Part shown: positions 49,400-57,938 of the stretch, one piece after another
How the letters are laid out: the number at the start of each line of letters is the position of its first letter
Numbering within the stretch: the stretch's first letter is position 1
Source: Streptomyces tibetensis
GTDB lineage: Bacteria; Actinomycetota; Actinomycetes; Streptomycetales; Streptomycetaceae
Length of the DNA stretch: 64,000 nucleotides
NCBI RefSeq assembly: GCF_007655005.1
Contig: NZ_SZVW01000005.1
Span: 248,001-312,000, forward strand
Reading direction: 5' to 3'
Notes under the pieces: generated by a model
Seen by the model: only the letters and a program-made list of their open reading frames with translations
Told to the model about the DNA's origin: nothing
Database searches by the model: none
Made by a program: the position numbers and the translations under genes

Positions 49400-50319
49400 G
49401 AGCGCAGCTCCTTGCCGGTCAGCTCCAGGAAGACGTCCTCCAGGGTGTGCCGCTCCACCGAGATCTTCTCCGGCATGACACCGTGCTGGGCGCACCAGGA
49501 GGTGACCGTGGCGAGCAGCTGGGGGTCGACCTTGCCGGCGACCCGGTAGGAGCCCGGTGTCAGCTCGGCGGCCGAGCAGTCGGCGGGCAGGGCCTTCAGC
49601 AGCGAACCGACGTCGAGGCCCGGCCGGCCCGTGAAGCGGAGTGTGTTCTCGGCGCCGCCGCGGCACAGCTCCTCGGGGGAGCCCTGGGCGATGACCCGGC
49701 CGGCGTCGATGATCGCCACGTCGTCCGCGAGCTGCTCGGCCTCGTCCATGTAGTGGGTGGTGAGGACGACGGAGACACCGTCGGCGCGCAGGTCGCGCAC
49801 GAGGTCCCAGGTGGCGTGGCGGGCCTGCGGGTCGAGTCCGGCGGTCGGCTCGTCGAGGAAGACCAGTTCCGGCCGTCCGACCACGGCCATGGCCAGCGCG
49901 AGCCGCTGCTGTTGCCCGCCGGACAGCCGGCGGTACGTCGTACGGCCGCAGGAGCCGAGGCCCAGCCGCTCGATCAGCGCGTCCACGTCCAGGGGGTGCG
50001 CGTGCAGTCGGGCCACGTGGCGGAGCATCTCGTCGGCCCGGGAGCCCGAGTAGACGCCGCCGGACTGGAGCATCACGCCGACGCGGGGCCGCAGCTCCCC
50101 GGACTGCCTCACCGGGTCGAGGCCCAGGACGCGCACCGTGCCGGAATCCGGCTTCCGGTACCCCTCGCAGGTCTCGACCGTGGTCGTCTTGCCCGCCCCG
50201 TTGGGACCGAGCACGGCGGTCACACCCGTCCGGGCCACCAGGTCGAGCCCGTCCACCGCGGTCTTCGTGCCGTACCGCTTCACCAGGGCCTGGACCTGGA
50301 TCACGGGCTCACTTCGCAT
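49396..50319 (-). CDS. ABC-2 type exporter ATP-binding protein
   Basis: A 307-aa ATPase of the DrrA/NodI group. Walker A GPNGAGKTT, Q-loop VMLQSGGVYSGS, signature LSGGQQQRLALAMAV, Walker B LVFLDEPTAGLD and the H-loop TTHYMDEAEQLAD are intact. The C-terminal 90 residues are the regulatory DUF4162-like extension ending in LEDVFLELTGKELRS. The ATG at 50319 has no ribosome-binding site; TAGACT (50333-50328) lies 8 nt upstream, so a leaderless transcript is likely in addition to read-through from the AAC(3) gene 31 bp upstream. Its 3' end is the source of the tandem 92-bp repeat. Confidence 0.93.
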   Translation of the reverse strand: MRSEPVIQVQALVKRYGTKTAVDGLDLVARTGVTAVLGPNGAGKTTTVETCEGYRKPDSGTVRVLGLDPVRQSGELRPRVGVMLQSGGVYSGSRADEMLRHVARLHAHPLDVDALIERLGLGSCGRTTYRRLSGGQQQRLALAMAVVGRPELVFLDEPTAGLDPQARHATWDLVRDLRADGVSVVLTTHYMDEAEQLADDVAIIDAGRVIAQGSPEELCRGGAENTLRFTGRPGLDVGSLLKALPADCSAAELTPGSYRVAGKVDPQLLATVTSWCAQHGVMPEKISVERHTLEDVFLELTGKELRS

Positions 50320-50327
50320 GGGTCCAA

Positions 50328-50333
50328 AGTCTA
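50328..50333 (-). promoter_or_regulatory. Putative leaderless -10 box (TAGACT) of the ABC ATPase
   Basis: TAGACT on the minus strand, 8 nt before the ATG at 50319, in the 31-bp gap after the AAC(3)-like gene. Confidence 0.45.
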
Positions 50334-50350
50334 GGGAGGCGGGCCGGAGC

Positions 50351-51163
50351 TCAGACCGGCGGGTGGCGGAATTCCTCATCACGGGGCCGGTGGACCGCCA
50401 GCCACTGCTCGGCGTAGGCCACCGCGTCCGCCACCGGGAACAGCCGCGCCTCGGCCGCGCCGACCTTTCCGCGCACCACGGGGCGGTCCCGTTCGAAGTC
50501 GTAGCCCAGCTCGTCGAAACGGTCCGAGCTGATCGACACCTCGGTGACCGTTTCCCAGCCCTCCGGCCCCGGCCGGCCCACGGCGACGCGCGGGGACGGT
50601 ATCCGGTACTCGGCGAGGTGGAAGCTCGTGCAGGAGGCGTAACCGGCGCCGAGCAGCAGCACCCGGGCGCCCATCGCCTCCAGCTTCGCCAGCGGGCTGC
50701 GCTCACCGAGCCGGCAGTCGGGCGCATGCCCGTCGAGCACCTCCGCCGCGCGGGGGCCGAGCGCCGCGAACGAGGTCTGCGGATGCGCGCTGCGCAGGGC
50801 GCCGGGCCAGGTGCGCACGGTCTCGGGGACCACGCCGACCCCGCGGCTGGGTGTGATCCGCGGGTCGTAGGCGGGCATGGTGGCCCGGATGGCCGCCCAC
50901 CATTCCGGGGGCACGGGCGGGTTGCTCCACAGGGCCGGGTCGGACAGGTCGCCGGTCTGGGTGGGGACCACGAGCGTGCCCTCCGGGCCGAGCGCGTCGA
51001 GCAGTCCCTGTACCACCGCGACGGCGCCGCCGTTGACCCAGCCGAGGGCGCTGAGCGAGGAGTGCGCGAGGAGGGTCTCGCCGGGGCTTACCCCGAGTTC
51101 GCCGAGCTGCGTCCGGAGCGTCTCGCGCGTGACAAGAGGGCCGGTCGGAGGGGGTGTGGGCAT
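50351..51163 (-). CDS. AAC(3) family aminoglycoside N-acetyltransferase-like protein
   Basis: A 270-aa member of the antibiotic_NAT family, which transfers acetyl from acetyl-CoA to the 3-amino group of aminoglycosides. Family segments: [80 protein letters not shown] and [19 protein letters not shown] with the catalytic His in SAHPQ. Many Streptomyces carry such genes without producing aminoglycosides, so resistance is possible but not proven. ATG at 51163 is the family-like start ([14 protein letters not shown]); ATG at 51196 is an alternative. First gene of a minus-strand unit that continues into an ABC exporter and ctaA. Confidence 0.87.
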   Translation of the reverse strand: MPTPPPTGPLVTRETLRTQLGELGVSPGETLLAHSSLSALGWVNGGAVAVVQGLLDALGPEGTLVVPTQTGDLSDPALWSNPPVPPEWWAAIRATMPAYDPRITPSRGVGVVPETVRTWPGALRSAHPQTSFAALGPRAAEVLDGHAPDCRLGERSPLAKLEAMGARVLLLGAGYASCTSFHLAEYRIPSPRVAVGRPGPEGWETVTEVSISSDRFDELGYDFERDRPVVRGKVGAAEARLFPVADAVAYAEQWLAVHRPRDEEFRHPPV

Positions 51164-51238
51164 GGTTGTGGAGTGTCCCCGATGCGGCTGCCCCATGCCA
51201 CCGGTTTGATCGATCAGAGATCGTTTCCGCAGGTCGGA

Positions 51239-51252
51239 TTAGGTTTACCTAA
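51239..51252. promoter_or_regulatory. Contracted iron-box-like dyad upstream of sufR
   Basis: TTAGGT-TT-ACCTAA has the exact half-sites of the DtxR/IdeR/DmdR iron box, but with a 2-bp spacer instead of about 7 bp. It lies 73 bp before the sufR start codon. Confidence 0.4.
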
Positions 51253-51311
51253 GTGACGCAGGGCACCGCCGGGTGCCGTATGTGCGGCTTGCCCGGTCCG
51301 GAGGAATTACG

Positions 51312-51325
51312 CAACAATGGCGTTG
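51312..51325. promoter_or_regulatory. SufR operator CAAC-N6-GTTG
   Basis: CAAC-AATGGC-GTTG; its last G is the first base of the sufR GTG start codon. From memory, CAAC-N6-GTTG is the palindrome reported for SufR in Streptomyces avermitilis, which supports autorepression of the suf operon. Confidence 0.7.
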
Positions 51326-52047
51326 TGAAAAACGTCGGCGAGGCACCCCACGAGGAGCTGGCGACCGGGGAGCGGTCCACCCGCAACCGAGTCGCCCGGT
51401 CCATCCTGGACCACGGCCCCTCGACCGTCGCCGAGCTCGCCGAGCGGCTGAGCCTCACCCAGGCGGCCGTGCGCCGGCACCTCGACGCCCTCACGGGCGA
51501 CGGTGTCGTGGAGGCGCGCGAGCAGCGGGTGTACGGCGCGCGGACCCGCGGCCGGCCGGCCAAGGTGTTCGCCCTGACGGACTGCGGCCGGGACGCCTTC
51601 GACCAGTCGTACGACACGCTCGCCGCGGACGCCCTGCGCTGGATCGCCGACCGCGAGGGCGGCAACGAGGCGATCGCCGCCTTCGCCCGCGCCAGGATCG
51701 CCGCGCAGGCGGGCGCCTACCGCCGCGCCGTCGAGGGCGTGCCGCCCGAGAAGCGGACCGAAGCGCTGGCCAAGGCCCTGAGCGCCGACGGGTACGCTGC
51801 TACGGCGCGCAGCGCGCCCCACCCGCAGCAGGGTGAGCAGCTCTGTCAGCACCACTGCCCGGTCGCCCACGTCGCCGAGCAGTTCCCGCAACTGTGCGAG
51901 GCGGAGACGGAATTTTTCGCCGAGCTGCTCGGTACGCACGTACAGCGGCTCGCCACCATCGCGCACGGCGACGGCGTCTGCACGACGTTCATCCCCAAGA
52001 TTTCCCACAACGCATCTGCAAGCACGGCCGGGAGGAACCCCGCATGA
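51325..52047 (+). CDS. sufR: Iron-sulfur cluster-sensing repressor SufR
   Basis: A 240-aa winged-helix repressor of the suf operon. The N-terminal HTH is [45 protein letters not shown]. Cysteines for the Fe-S cluster are in the C-terminal half: [20 protein letters not shown] (C-X3-C and a third Cys 13 residues on), the SufR signature. I use the GTG at 51325. No Shine-Dalgarno sequence is correctly spaced; instead GGAGGAA (51298-51304) precedes a three-codon ORF ATG-GCG-TTG-TGA at 51317-51328 whose stop overlaps this GTG, so start-stop coupling is possible. The stop codon overlaps the sufB start (ATGA). Confidence 0.93.
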   Translation: MKNVGEAPHEELATGERSTRNRVARSILDHGPSTVAELAERLSLTQAAVRRHLDALTGDGVVEAREQRVYGARTRGRPAKVFALTDCGRDAFDQSYDTLAADALRWIADREGGNEAIAAFARARIAAQAGAYRRAVEGVPPEKRTEALAKALSADGYAATARSAPHPQQGEQLCQHHCPVAHVAEQFPQLCEAETEFFAELLGTHVQRLATIAHGDGVCTTFIPKISHNASASTAGRNPA

Positions 52048-53465
52048 CTCTCCCCACGGAGACTGCCCACCCCGAGCTCGAGGGCCTGGGCAAGTACGAG
52101 TACGGCTGGGCCGACTCCGACACGGCCGGCGCCTCTGCCAAGCGCGGCATCAACGAGGACGTCGTCCGGGACATCTCCTCCAAGAAGAGCGAGCCGGAGT
52201 GGATGACCAAGCTCCGCCTCAAGGGCCTGCGCCTGTTCGAGAAGAAGCCCATGCCGAACTGGGGCTCGGACCTCTCCGGCATCGACTTCGACAACATCAA
52301 GTACTTCGTGCGCTCCACGGAGAAGCAGGCGGAGTCCTGGGAGGACCTGCCCGAGGACATCAAGGCCACCTACGACAAGCTCGGCATCCCCGAGGCGGAG
52401 AAGCAGCGCCTCGTCGCCGGCGTCGCCGCGCAGTACGAGTCGGAGGTCGTCTACCACCAGATCCGCGAGGACCTGGAGGAGCAGGGCGTCATCTTCCTGG
52501 ACACCGACACCGCGCTGAAGGAGCACCCGGAGCTCTTCAAGGAGTACTTCGGGACCGTCATCCCCGTCGGTGACAACAAGTTCGCGTCGCTCAACTCCGC
52601 CGTGTGGTCGGGCGGCTCCTTCATCTACGTGCCGCCGGGCGTCCACGTGGAGATCCCGCTCCAGGCCTACTTCCGCATCAACACGGAGAACATGGGCCAG
52701 TTCGAGCGGACTCTGATCATCGTCGACGAGGGTGCCTACGTGCACTACGTCGAGGGCTGCACCGCCCCGATCTACAAGTCGGACTCGCTGCACTCCGCGG
52801 TCGTCGAGATCATCGTCAAGAAGAACGCCCGCTGTCGCTACACGACCATCCAGAACTGGTCGAACAACGTCTACAACCTGGTCACCAAGCGCGCCGTCGC
52901 CTACGAGGGCGCGACCATGGAGTGGGTCGACGGCAACATCGGCTCCAAGGTGACGATGAAGTACCCGGCCGTCTACCTGATGGGCGAGCACGCCAAGGGC
53001 GAGACCCTGTCCATCGCCTTCGCGGGCGAGGGCCAGCACCAGGACGCCGGCGCCAAGATGGTCCACATGGCGCCGAACACGTCGTCCAACATCGTCTCGA
53101 AGTCCGTCGCGCGCGGCGGTGGCCGCACCTCCTACCGCGGTCTCATCGAGATCGGCGAGGGCGCCCCGGGCTCCAAGTCGAACGTGCTCTGCGACGCACT
53201 GCTCGTCGACACCATCTCCCGCTCGGACACCTACCCCTACGTGGACGTCCGCGAGGACGACGTGTCCATGGGCCACGAGGCGACCGTCTCCAAGGTTTCC
53301 GAGGACCAGCTCTTCTACCTCATGAGCCGCGGCCTGAGCGAGGACGAGGCCATGGCGATGATCGTGCGCGGCTTCGTCGAGCCCATCGCCAAGGAGCTCC
53401 CCATGGAGTACGCGCTGGAGCTCAACCGGCTGATCGAGCTGCAGATGGAGGGCGCGGTCGGCTGA
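52044..53465 (+). CDS. sufB: Fe-S cluster assembly protein SufB
   Basis: A 473-aa SufB, scaffold subunit of the SufBCD complex on which Fe-S clusters are built. Family landmarks: [29 protein letters not shown] region, [61 protein letters not shown] and the C-terminal [31 protein letters not shown]. The right-handed beta-helix core is uninterrupted; no intein, which some actinobacterial SufB carry. ATG at 52044 overlaps the sufR stop and has GGGAGGAA 6 nt upstream. Confidence 0.97.
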   Translation: MTLPTETAHPELEGLGKYEYGWADSDTAGASAKRGINEDVVRDISSKKSEPEWMTKLRLKGLRLFEKKPMPNWGSDLSGIDFDNIKYFVRSTEKQAESWEDLPEDIKATYDKLGIPEAEKQRLVAGVAAQYESEVVYHQIREDLEEQGVIFLDTDTALKEHPELFKEYFGTVIPVGDNKFASLNSAVWSGGSFIYVPPGVHVEIPLQAYFRINTENMGQFERTLIIVDEGAYVHYVEGCTAPIYKSDSLHSAVVEIIVKKNARCRYTTIQNWSNNVYNLVTKRAVAYEGATMEWVDGNIGSKVTMKYPAVYLMGEHAKGETLSIAFAGEGQHQDAGAKMVHMAPNTSSNIVSKSVARGGGRTSYRGLIEIGEGAPGSKSNVLCDALLVDTISRSDTYPYVDVREDDVSMGHEATVSKVSEDQLFYLMSRGLSEDEAMAMIVRGFVEPIAKELPMEYALELNRLIELQMEGAVG

Positions 53466-53520
53466 TCCCACCGCGGTCCATCAAGCCCTTACGTAACCGA
53501 AAGCGAGCACTACGACAGCC

Positions 53521-54705
53521 ATGGCTGAGGCCCAGAACATCCCCGTGGGATCCACCACCGCGGGCTCGATCGCGGTCGCCGCGGAGTCGACCGTCGCCAC
53601 CCGCATGAGCGCGCCCCCCTCGTTCGACGTGGCGGACTTCCCCGTCCCGCACGGCCGTGAGGAGGAGTGGCGGTTCACCCCGCTGGAGCGCCTGCGCGGC
53701 CTGCACGACGGCACCGCCGTCGCCACCGGCAACGGCGTGAAGGTCGAGGTCAAGGCTCCCGAGGGCGTCACCGTCGAGGCGGTCGGCCGCGACGACGCGC
53801 GGCTCGGCAAGGCCGGTACCCCGGTGGACCGCGTCGCCGCCCAGGCCTACTCGGCGTTCGAGAAGGCCGGGGTCGTGACCGTCCCCAAGGAGACCGTCCT
53901 CACCGAGCCCATCCGCATCTCGGTGCACGGCGAGGGCGGCACCGCCTTCGGCCACCAGGTGATCGAGCTGGGCGCCTTCGCCGAGGCCGTCGTGGTCATC
54001 GACCACACCGGTGACGCGGTGCTCGCCGCCAACGTCGACTACCTCCTGGGCGACGGCGCCAAGCTCACCGTCGTCTCCGTCCAGGACTGGGACGAGAAGG
54101 CCGTCCACGTCGCCCAGCACAACGCGCTCGTGGGCCGCGACGCCTCCTTCAAGTCGGTCGTCGTCACCTTCGGCGGCGACGTCGTCCGGCTGCACCCGCG
54201 CGTGAGGTACGCCGGCCCCGGCGGCGAGGCCGAGCTGTTCGGCCTGTACTTCACGGACCAGGGCCAGCACCAGGAGCACCGCCTCCTGGTCGACCACAAC
54301 GTCCCGCACTGCAAGTCCAACGTCGTCTACAAGGGCGCGCTCCAGGGCGAGGACGCGCACGCGGTGTGGATCGGTGACGTGCTCATCGAGGCCAAGGCCG
54401 AGGGTACGGACACGTACGAGATGAACCGCAACCTGGTCCTCACGGACGGGGCGCGCGTGGACTCCGTACCGAACCTCGAGATCGAGACCGGCGAGATCGT
54501 CGGCGCCGGCCACGCCTCGGCGACCGGCCGCTTCGACGACGAGCAGCTCTTCTACCTCATGGCCCGCGGCATCCCGGAGCACGAGGCCCGGCGCCTCGTG
54601 GTCCGCGGCTTCTTCGCCGAGCTGGTCCAGCAGATCGGCCTCCCCGACATCGAGGAGCGCCTGATCGCCAAGATCGAGGAAGAGCTGGAGGCGGCGGTCG
54701 CATGA
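53521..54705 (+). CDS. sufD: Fe-S cluster assembly protein SufD
   Basis: A 394-aa SufD, the paralogue of SufB that completes the SufBC2D complex. Shared features include KSVVVTFGGDVVRLHPRVRYAGPGGEAELFGLYFTDQGQHQEHRLLVDHNVPHCKSN and the C-terminal LMARGIPEHEARRLVVRGFFAELVQQIG. The ribosome-binding site is weak (GCGAGC 14 nt upstream). The 55-bp gap after sufB shows no terminator. It overlaps the Rieske-type ferredoxin gene by 4 nt. Confidence 0.96.
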   Translation: MAEAQNIPVGSTTAGSIAVAAESTVATRMSAPPSFDVADFPVPHGREEEWRFTPLERLRGLHDGTAVATGNGVKVEVKAPEGVTVEAVGRDDARLGKAGTPVDRVAAQAYSAFEKAGVVTVPKETVLTEPIRISVHGEGGTAFGHQVIELGAFAEAVVVIDHTGDAVLAANVDYLLGDGAKLTVVSVQDWDEKAVHVAQHNALVGRDASFKSVVVTFGGDVVRLHPRVRYAGPGGEAELFGLYFTDQGQHQEHRLLVDHNVPHCKSNVVYKGALQGEDAHAVWIGDVLIEAKAEGTDTYEMNRNLVLTDGARVDSVPNLEIETGEIVGAGHASATGRFDDEQLFYLMARGIPEHEARRLVVRGFFAELVQQIGLPDIEERLIAKIEEELEAAVA

Positions 54706-55019
54706 CCTTCGTACGCGCCTGTGGACTGGGCGAGCTGGAGGAGGACACCCCGAAACGGGTGGAGCTCGACGGCACGCCCCTGTCCATCGTGCAGACCGAG
54801 GGCGAGGTGTTCGCGATCCACGACATCTGCTCGCACGCGAACGTCTCCCTGGCCGAGGGCGAGGTCGACGACTGCCACATCGAGTGCTGGCTGCACGGCT
54901 CGCGCTTCGACCTCCGCTCCGGCAAGCCCGACGCCCTACCGGCGACGCGCCCCGTCCCCGTATACCCCGTAAAGATCGAAGGGGACGACGTGCTCGTCTC
55001 CCTCACCCAGGAGTCCTGA
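54702..55019 (+). CDS. Rieske-type [2Fe-2S] ferredoxin of the suf operon
   Basis: A 105-aa bacterial Rieske-type ferredoxin. Cluster ligands are Cys-X-His (CSH, about 43-45) and Cys-X2-His (CWLH, about 62-65). It resembles NirD/BphF-type small Rieske proteins. In actinobacterial suf operons it sits between sufD and sufC and is thought to deliver electrons or serve as a cluster client; the exact role is not established. ATG overlaps the sufD stop (ATGA); sufC follows by 7 bp. Confidence 0.93.
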   Translation: MTFVRACGLGELEEDTPKRVELDGTPLSIVQTEGEVFAIHDICSHANVSLAEGEVDDCHIECWLHGSRFDLRSGKPDALPATRPVPVYPVKIEGDDVLVSLTQES

Positions 55020-55026
55020 GGCACCC

Positions 55027-55812
55027 ATGGCAACGCTTGAAATCCGAGACCTGCACGTCACCGTCGAGGCCGACAACGCCACGAAGGAGATCCTCAAGGG
55101 CGTCGACCTCACCGTGAAGCAGGGCGAGACGCACGCCATCATGGGCCCCAACGGCTCCGGCAAGTCGACCCTCGCCTACTCCCTCGCGGGTCACCCGAAG
55201 TACACGATCACCGGCGGCACCGTCACCCTCGACGGCGAGGACGTCCTGGAGATGTCCGTCGACGAGCGCGCCCGCGCCGGCCTGTTCCTCGCGATGCAGT
55301 ACCCGGTCGAGGTGCCGGGCGTGTCCGTGTCGAACTTCCTGCGCACCTCCGCCACCGCCATCCGCGGCGAGGCCCCCAAGCTGCGCACCTGGGTGAAGGA
55401 GGTCAGGGAGGCCATGGAGCGCCTCAACATGGACCCGGCCTTCGCCGAGCGCAACGTCAACGAGGGCTTCTCCGGCGGTGAGAAGAAGCGCCACGAGATC
55501 CTCCAGCTGGAGCTCCTCAAGCCCAAGATGGCGATCCTCGACGAGACGGACTCCGGTCTGGACGTCGACGCCCTGCGCGTCGTGTCCGAGGGCGTGAACC
55601 GCGTCCGCGAGACGGGCGAGGTCGGCACCCTGCTGATCACGCACTACACGCGCATCCTGCGCTACATCAAGCCCGACTTCGTCCACGTGTTCTCCGCCGG
55701 CCGGATCGTCGAGTCCGGCGGCGCCGAGCTCGCCGACAAGCTGGAGAACGAGGGCTACGAGGCTTATGCGAAGCTCGACGGAGTCGACACGAAGGGTGGC
55801 GTATCCGCGTGA
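55027..55812 (+). CDS. sufC: Fe-S cluster assembly ATPase SufC
   Basis: A 261-aa ABC-type ATPase that powers SufBD. Walker A GPNGSGKST, Q-loop LAMQYPVEVPGVSVSNFLR (the SufC-specific Q-loop region), signature FSGGEKKRHEILQLELLKP and Walker B MAILDETDSGLD are all present; the DETDSGLD form is diagnostic for SufC. ATG preceded by GAGGCACCC. The stop overlaps the sufS GTG (GTGA). Confidence 0.97.
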   Translation: MATLEIRDLHVTVEADNATKEILKGVDLTVKQGETHAIMGPNGSGKSTLAYSLAGHPKYTITGGTVTLDGEDVLEMSVDERARAGLFLAMQYPVEVPGVSVSNFLRTSATAIRGEAPKLRTWVKEVREAMERLNMDPAFAERNVNEGFSGGEKKRHEILQLELLKPKMAILDETDSGLDVDALRVVSEGVNRVRETGEVGTLLITHYTRILRYIKPDFVHVFSAGRIVESGGAELADKLENEGYEAYAKLDGVDTKGGVSA

Positions 55813-57065
55813 CACTGCTGCCGGGCCTCCTCGACACCGAGGCGATCCGCAAGGACTTCCCCATCCTGGACCGCCAGGTCCACGACGGTCAGAAGCTCGT
55901 GTACCTGGACAACGCGGCGACCAGCCAGAAGCCGCGCCAGGTGCTGGACGCCCTGAGCGAGTACTACGAGCGCTACAACGCCAACGTCCACCGCGGTGTG
56001 CATGTGCTCGCCGAGGAGGCCACGGCGCTGTACGAGGGTGCGCGCGACAAGGTCGCGGAGTTCATCAACGCGCCCTCGCGTGACGAGGTGATCTTCACCA
56101 AGAACGCCTCGGAGTCGCTCAACCTCGTGGCGAACATGCTGGGCTGGGCCGACGAGCCCTACCGCGTGGACTCCGAGACCGAGATCGTCATCACGGAGAT
56201 GGAGCACCACTCCAACATCGTGCCGTGGCAGCTGCTCGCGCAGCGCACGGGCGCGAAGCTGAAGTGGTTCGGCCTGACCGACGACGGCCGCCTCGACCTG
56301 TCGAACATCGAGGAGGTCATCACGGAGAAGACGAAGATCGTCTCCTTCGTGCTGGTCTCCAACATCCTCGGCACCCAGAACCCCGTCGAGGCGATCGTGC
56401 GCCGCGCCCAGGAGGTCGGTGCGCTGGTCTGCATCGACGCCTCCCAGGCCGCGCCGCACATGCCGCTGGACGTCCAGGCCCTGCAGGCCGACTTCGTCGC
56501 CTTCACCGGCCACAAGATGTGCGGCCCGACCGGCATAGGCGTCCTGTGGGGCCGCCAGGAGCTGCTGGAGGACCTGCCCCCGTTCCTCGGCGGCGGCGAG
56601 ATGATCGAGACGGTGTCGATGCACTCCTCGACCTACGCCCCGGCGCCCCACAAGTTCGAGGCGGGCACGCCCCCGATCGCCCAGGCGGTCGGTCTCGGCG
56701 CGGCGATCGACTACCTCAACTCGATCGGCATGGACAAGATCCTCGCCCACGAGCACGCCCTCACCGAGTACGCGGTGAAGCGGCTGCTGGAGGTTCCCGA
56801 CCTGCGCATCATCGGCCCCACCACGGCTGAGGAGCGCGGCGCGGCGATCTCCTTCACCCTCGGCGACATCCATCCGCACGACGTGGGCCAGGTCCTCGAC
56901 GAGCAGGGCATCGCGGTCCGGGTCGGTCATCACTGCGCGCGACCGGTCTGCCTGCGCTACGGAATTCCTGCGACCACGCGAGCGTCGTTCTATCTGTACT
57001 CCACGCCGGCCGAGATCGACGCACTGGTCGACGGCCTGGAGCACGTACGGAACTTCTTCGGCTGA
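55809..57065 (+). CDS. sufS: Cysteine desulfurase SufS
   Basis: A 418-aa type II PLP-dependent cysteine desulfurase supplying sulfur for cluster assembly. PLP-Lys in FTGHKMCGPTGIGVLWGR, catalytic Cys in RVGHHCARPVCLRYG, and the N-terminal YLDNAATSQKPRQVLDAL motif are intact. GTG start overlapping the sufC stop. SufU, which receives the sulfane sulfur in Gram-positives, is encoded 15 bp downstream. Confidence 0.97.
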   Translation: MTLLPGLLDTEAIRKDFPILDRQVHDGQKLVYLDNAATSQKPRQVLDALSEYYERYNANVHRGVHVLAEEATALYEGARDKVAEFINAPSRDEVIFTKNASESLNLVANMLGWADEPYRVDSETEIVITEMEHHSNIVPWQLLAQRTGAKLKWFGLTDDGRLDLSNIEEVITEKTKIVSFVLVSNILGTQNPVEAIVRRAQEVGALVCIDASQAAPHMPLDVQALQADFVAFTGHKMCGPTGIGVLWGRQELLEDLPPFLGGGEMIETVSMHSSTYAPAPHKFEAGTPPIAQAVGLGAAIDYLNSIGMDKILAHEHALTEYAVKRLLEVPDLRIIGPTTAEERGAAISFTLGDIHPHDVGQVLDEQGIAVRVGHHCARPVCLRYGIPATTRASFYLYSTPAEIDALVDGLEHVRNFFG

Positions 57066-57080
57066 GGGGCGTGCTAGACG

Positions 57081-57551
57081 GTGAAACTGGACTCCATGTA
57101 CCAGGAAGTCATCCTGGACCACTACAAGAACCCGCACGGGCGGGGCTTGCGGGATGGCGACGCCGAGGTGCACCACGTCAACCCGACGTGCGGTGACGAG
57201 ATCACGCTTCGCGTGAAGTACGACGGAACCACCATCGAGGACGTCTCGTACGAGGGCCAGGGCTGTTCGATCAGCCAGGCGAGCGCGTCCGTCCTGAACG
57301 AACTCCTCGTCGGCAAGGACCTCTCCGACGCGCGGAAGATCCAGGAGACCTTCCTGGAGCTGATGCAGTCCAAGGGGAAGCTCGAACCCGACGACGCGAT
57401 GGAGGACATCCTGGAGGACGCGGTCGCGTTCGCCGGGGTGTCCAAGTACCCGGCCCGGGTGAAGTGCGCCCTGCTGAGCTGGATGGCCTGGAAGGACGCG
57501 ACGGCCCAGGTACTGGGCGGAGCCGACGCCGAGAAGGAGACGACGGCATGA
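57081..57551 (+). CDS. sufU: SufU sulfur-transfer / scaffold protein
   Basis: A 156-aa IscU-like SufU, the zinc-dependent sulfur acceptor for SufS. Zinc ligands are visible as Cys and Asp in NPTCGDEITL, Cys in GQGCSISQASASVL and Cys in RVKCALLSWMAW. The roughly 20-residue insertion between the second and third cysteines that distinguishes SufU from IscU is present. GTG start; the stop overlaps the DUF59 gene by 4 nt. Confidence 0.95.
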   Translation: MKLDSMYQEVILDHYKNPHGRGLRDGDAEVHHVNPTCGDEITLRVKYDGTTIEDVSYEGQGCSISQASASVLNELLVGKDLSDARKIQETFLELMQSKGKLEPDDAMEDILEDAVAFAGVSKYPARVKCALLSWMAWKDATAQVLGGADAEKETTA

Positions 57552-57880
57552 GCGAGACCGTTGAGATGAAGCCGGCCTCGGAGGAAGAGGTCCGTGAGGC
57601 GCTGTACGACGTCGTCGACCCGGAACTGGGCATCGACGTCGTCAACCTCGGCCTGATCTACGGCATCCACATCGACGACGCGAACATCGCGACGCTCGAC
57701 ATGACCCTGACCTCGGCGGCCTGCCCGCTGACGGACGTCATCGAGGACCAGGCGAAGTCCGCCACGGACGGCCTCGTGAGCGAGCTGCGCATCAACTGGG
57801 TCTGGATGCCGCCGTGGGGCCCCGACAAGATCACGGACGACGGACGCGAGCAGCTTCGGGCTCTCGGCTTCAACGTCTGA
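57548..57880 (+). CDS. MIP18/DUF59 family metal-sulfur cluster assembly factor (SufT-like)
   Basis: A 110-aa MIP18-family protein. Signature: VREALYDVVDPELGIDVVNLGLIYGI, the conserved Asp-Pro-Glu motif, then MTLTSAACPLTDVIEDQ with the single conserved Cys, ending WVWMPPWGPDKITDDGREQLRALGF. Family members (SufT, PaaD, CIA2) help mature Fe-S proteins. ATG at 57548 has AAGGAG upstream and overlaps sufU. Last gene of the suf operon, followed by a hairpin at 57899. Confidence 0.94.
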   Translation: MSETVEMKPASEEEVREALYDVVDPELGIDVVNLGLIYGIHIDDANIATLDMTLTSAACPLTDVIEDQAKSATDGLVSELRINWVWMPPWGPDKITDDGREQLRALGFNV

Positions 57881-57898
57881 GAACCGCTGACGCGGCGG

Positions 57899-57929
57899 AG
57901 GGCGGCACCCTGTACGGGGGTGTCGCCCT
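57899..57929. terminator. Terminator of the suf operon
   Basis: AGGGCGGCACCC (57899-57910) pairs with GGGTGTCGCCCT (57918-57929) with one G-T pair, 18 bp after the last suf gene and 9 bp before the convergent AbfB-domain gene stop. Confidence 0.65.
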
Positions 57930-57938
57930 TACGCATGC

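Noticed and set aside
50351..51163. Acquired aminoglycoside resistance gene on a mobile element
   Set aside because: Base composition matches the neighbours, no transposase or integrase is near, and such AAC(3)-like genes are common chromosomal genes in Streptomyces.
52044..53465. Intein in SufB
   Set aside because: Some actinobacterial SufB proteins have inteins, but this one has normal length and an unbroken core.
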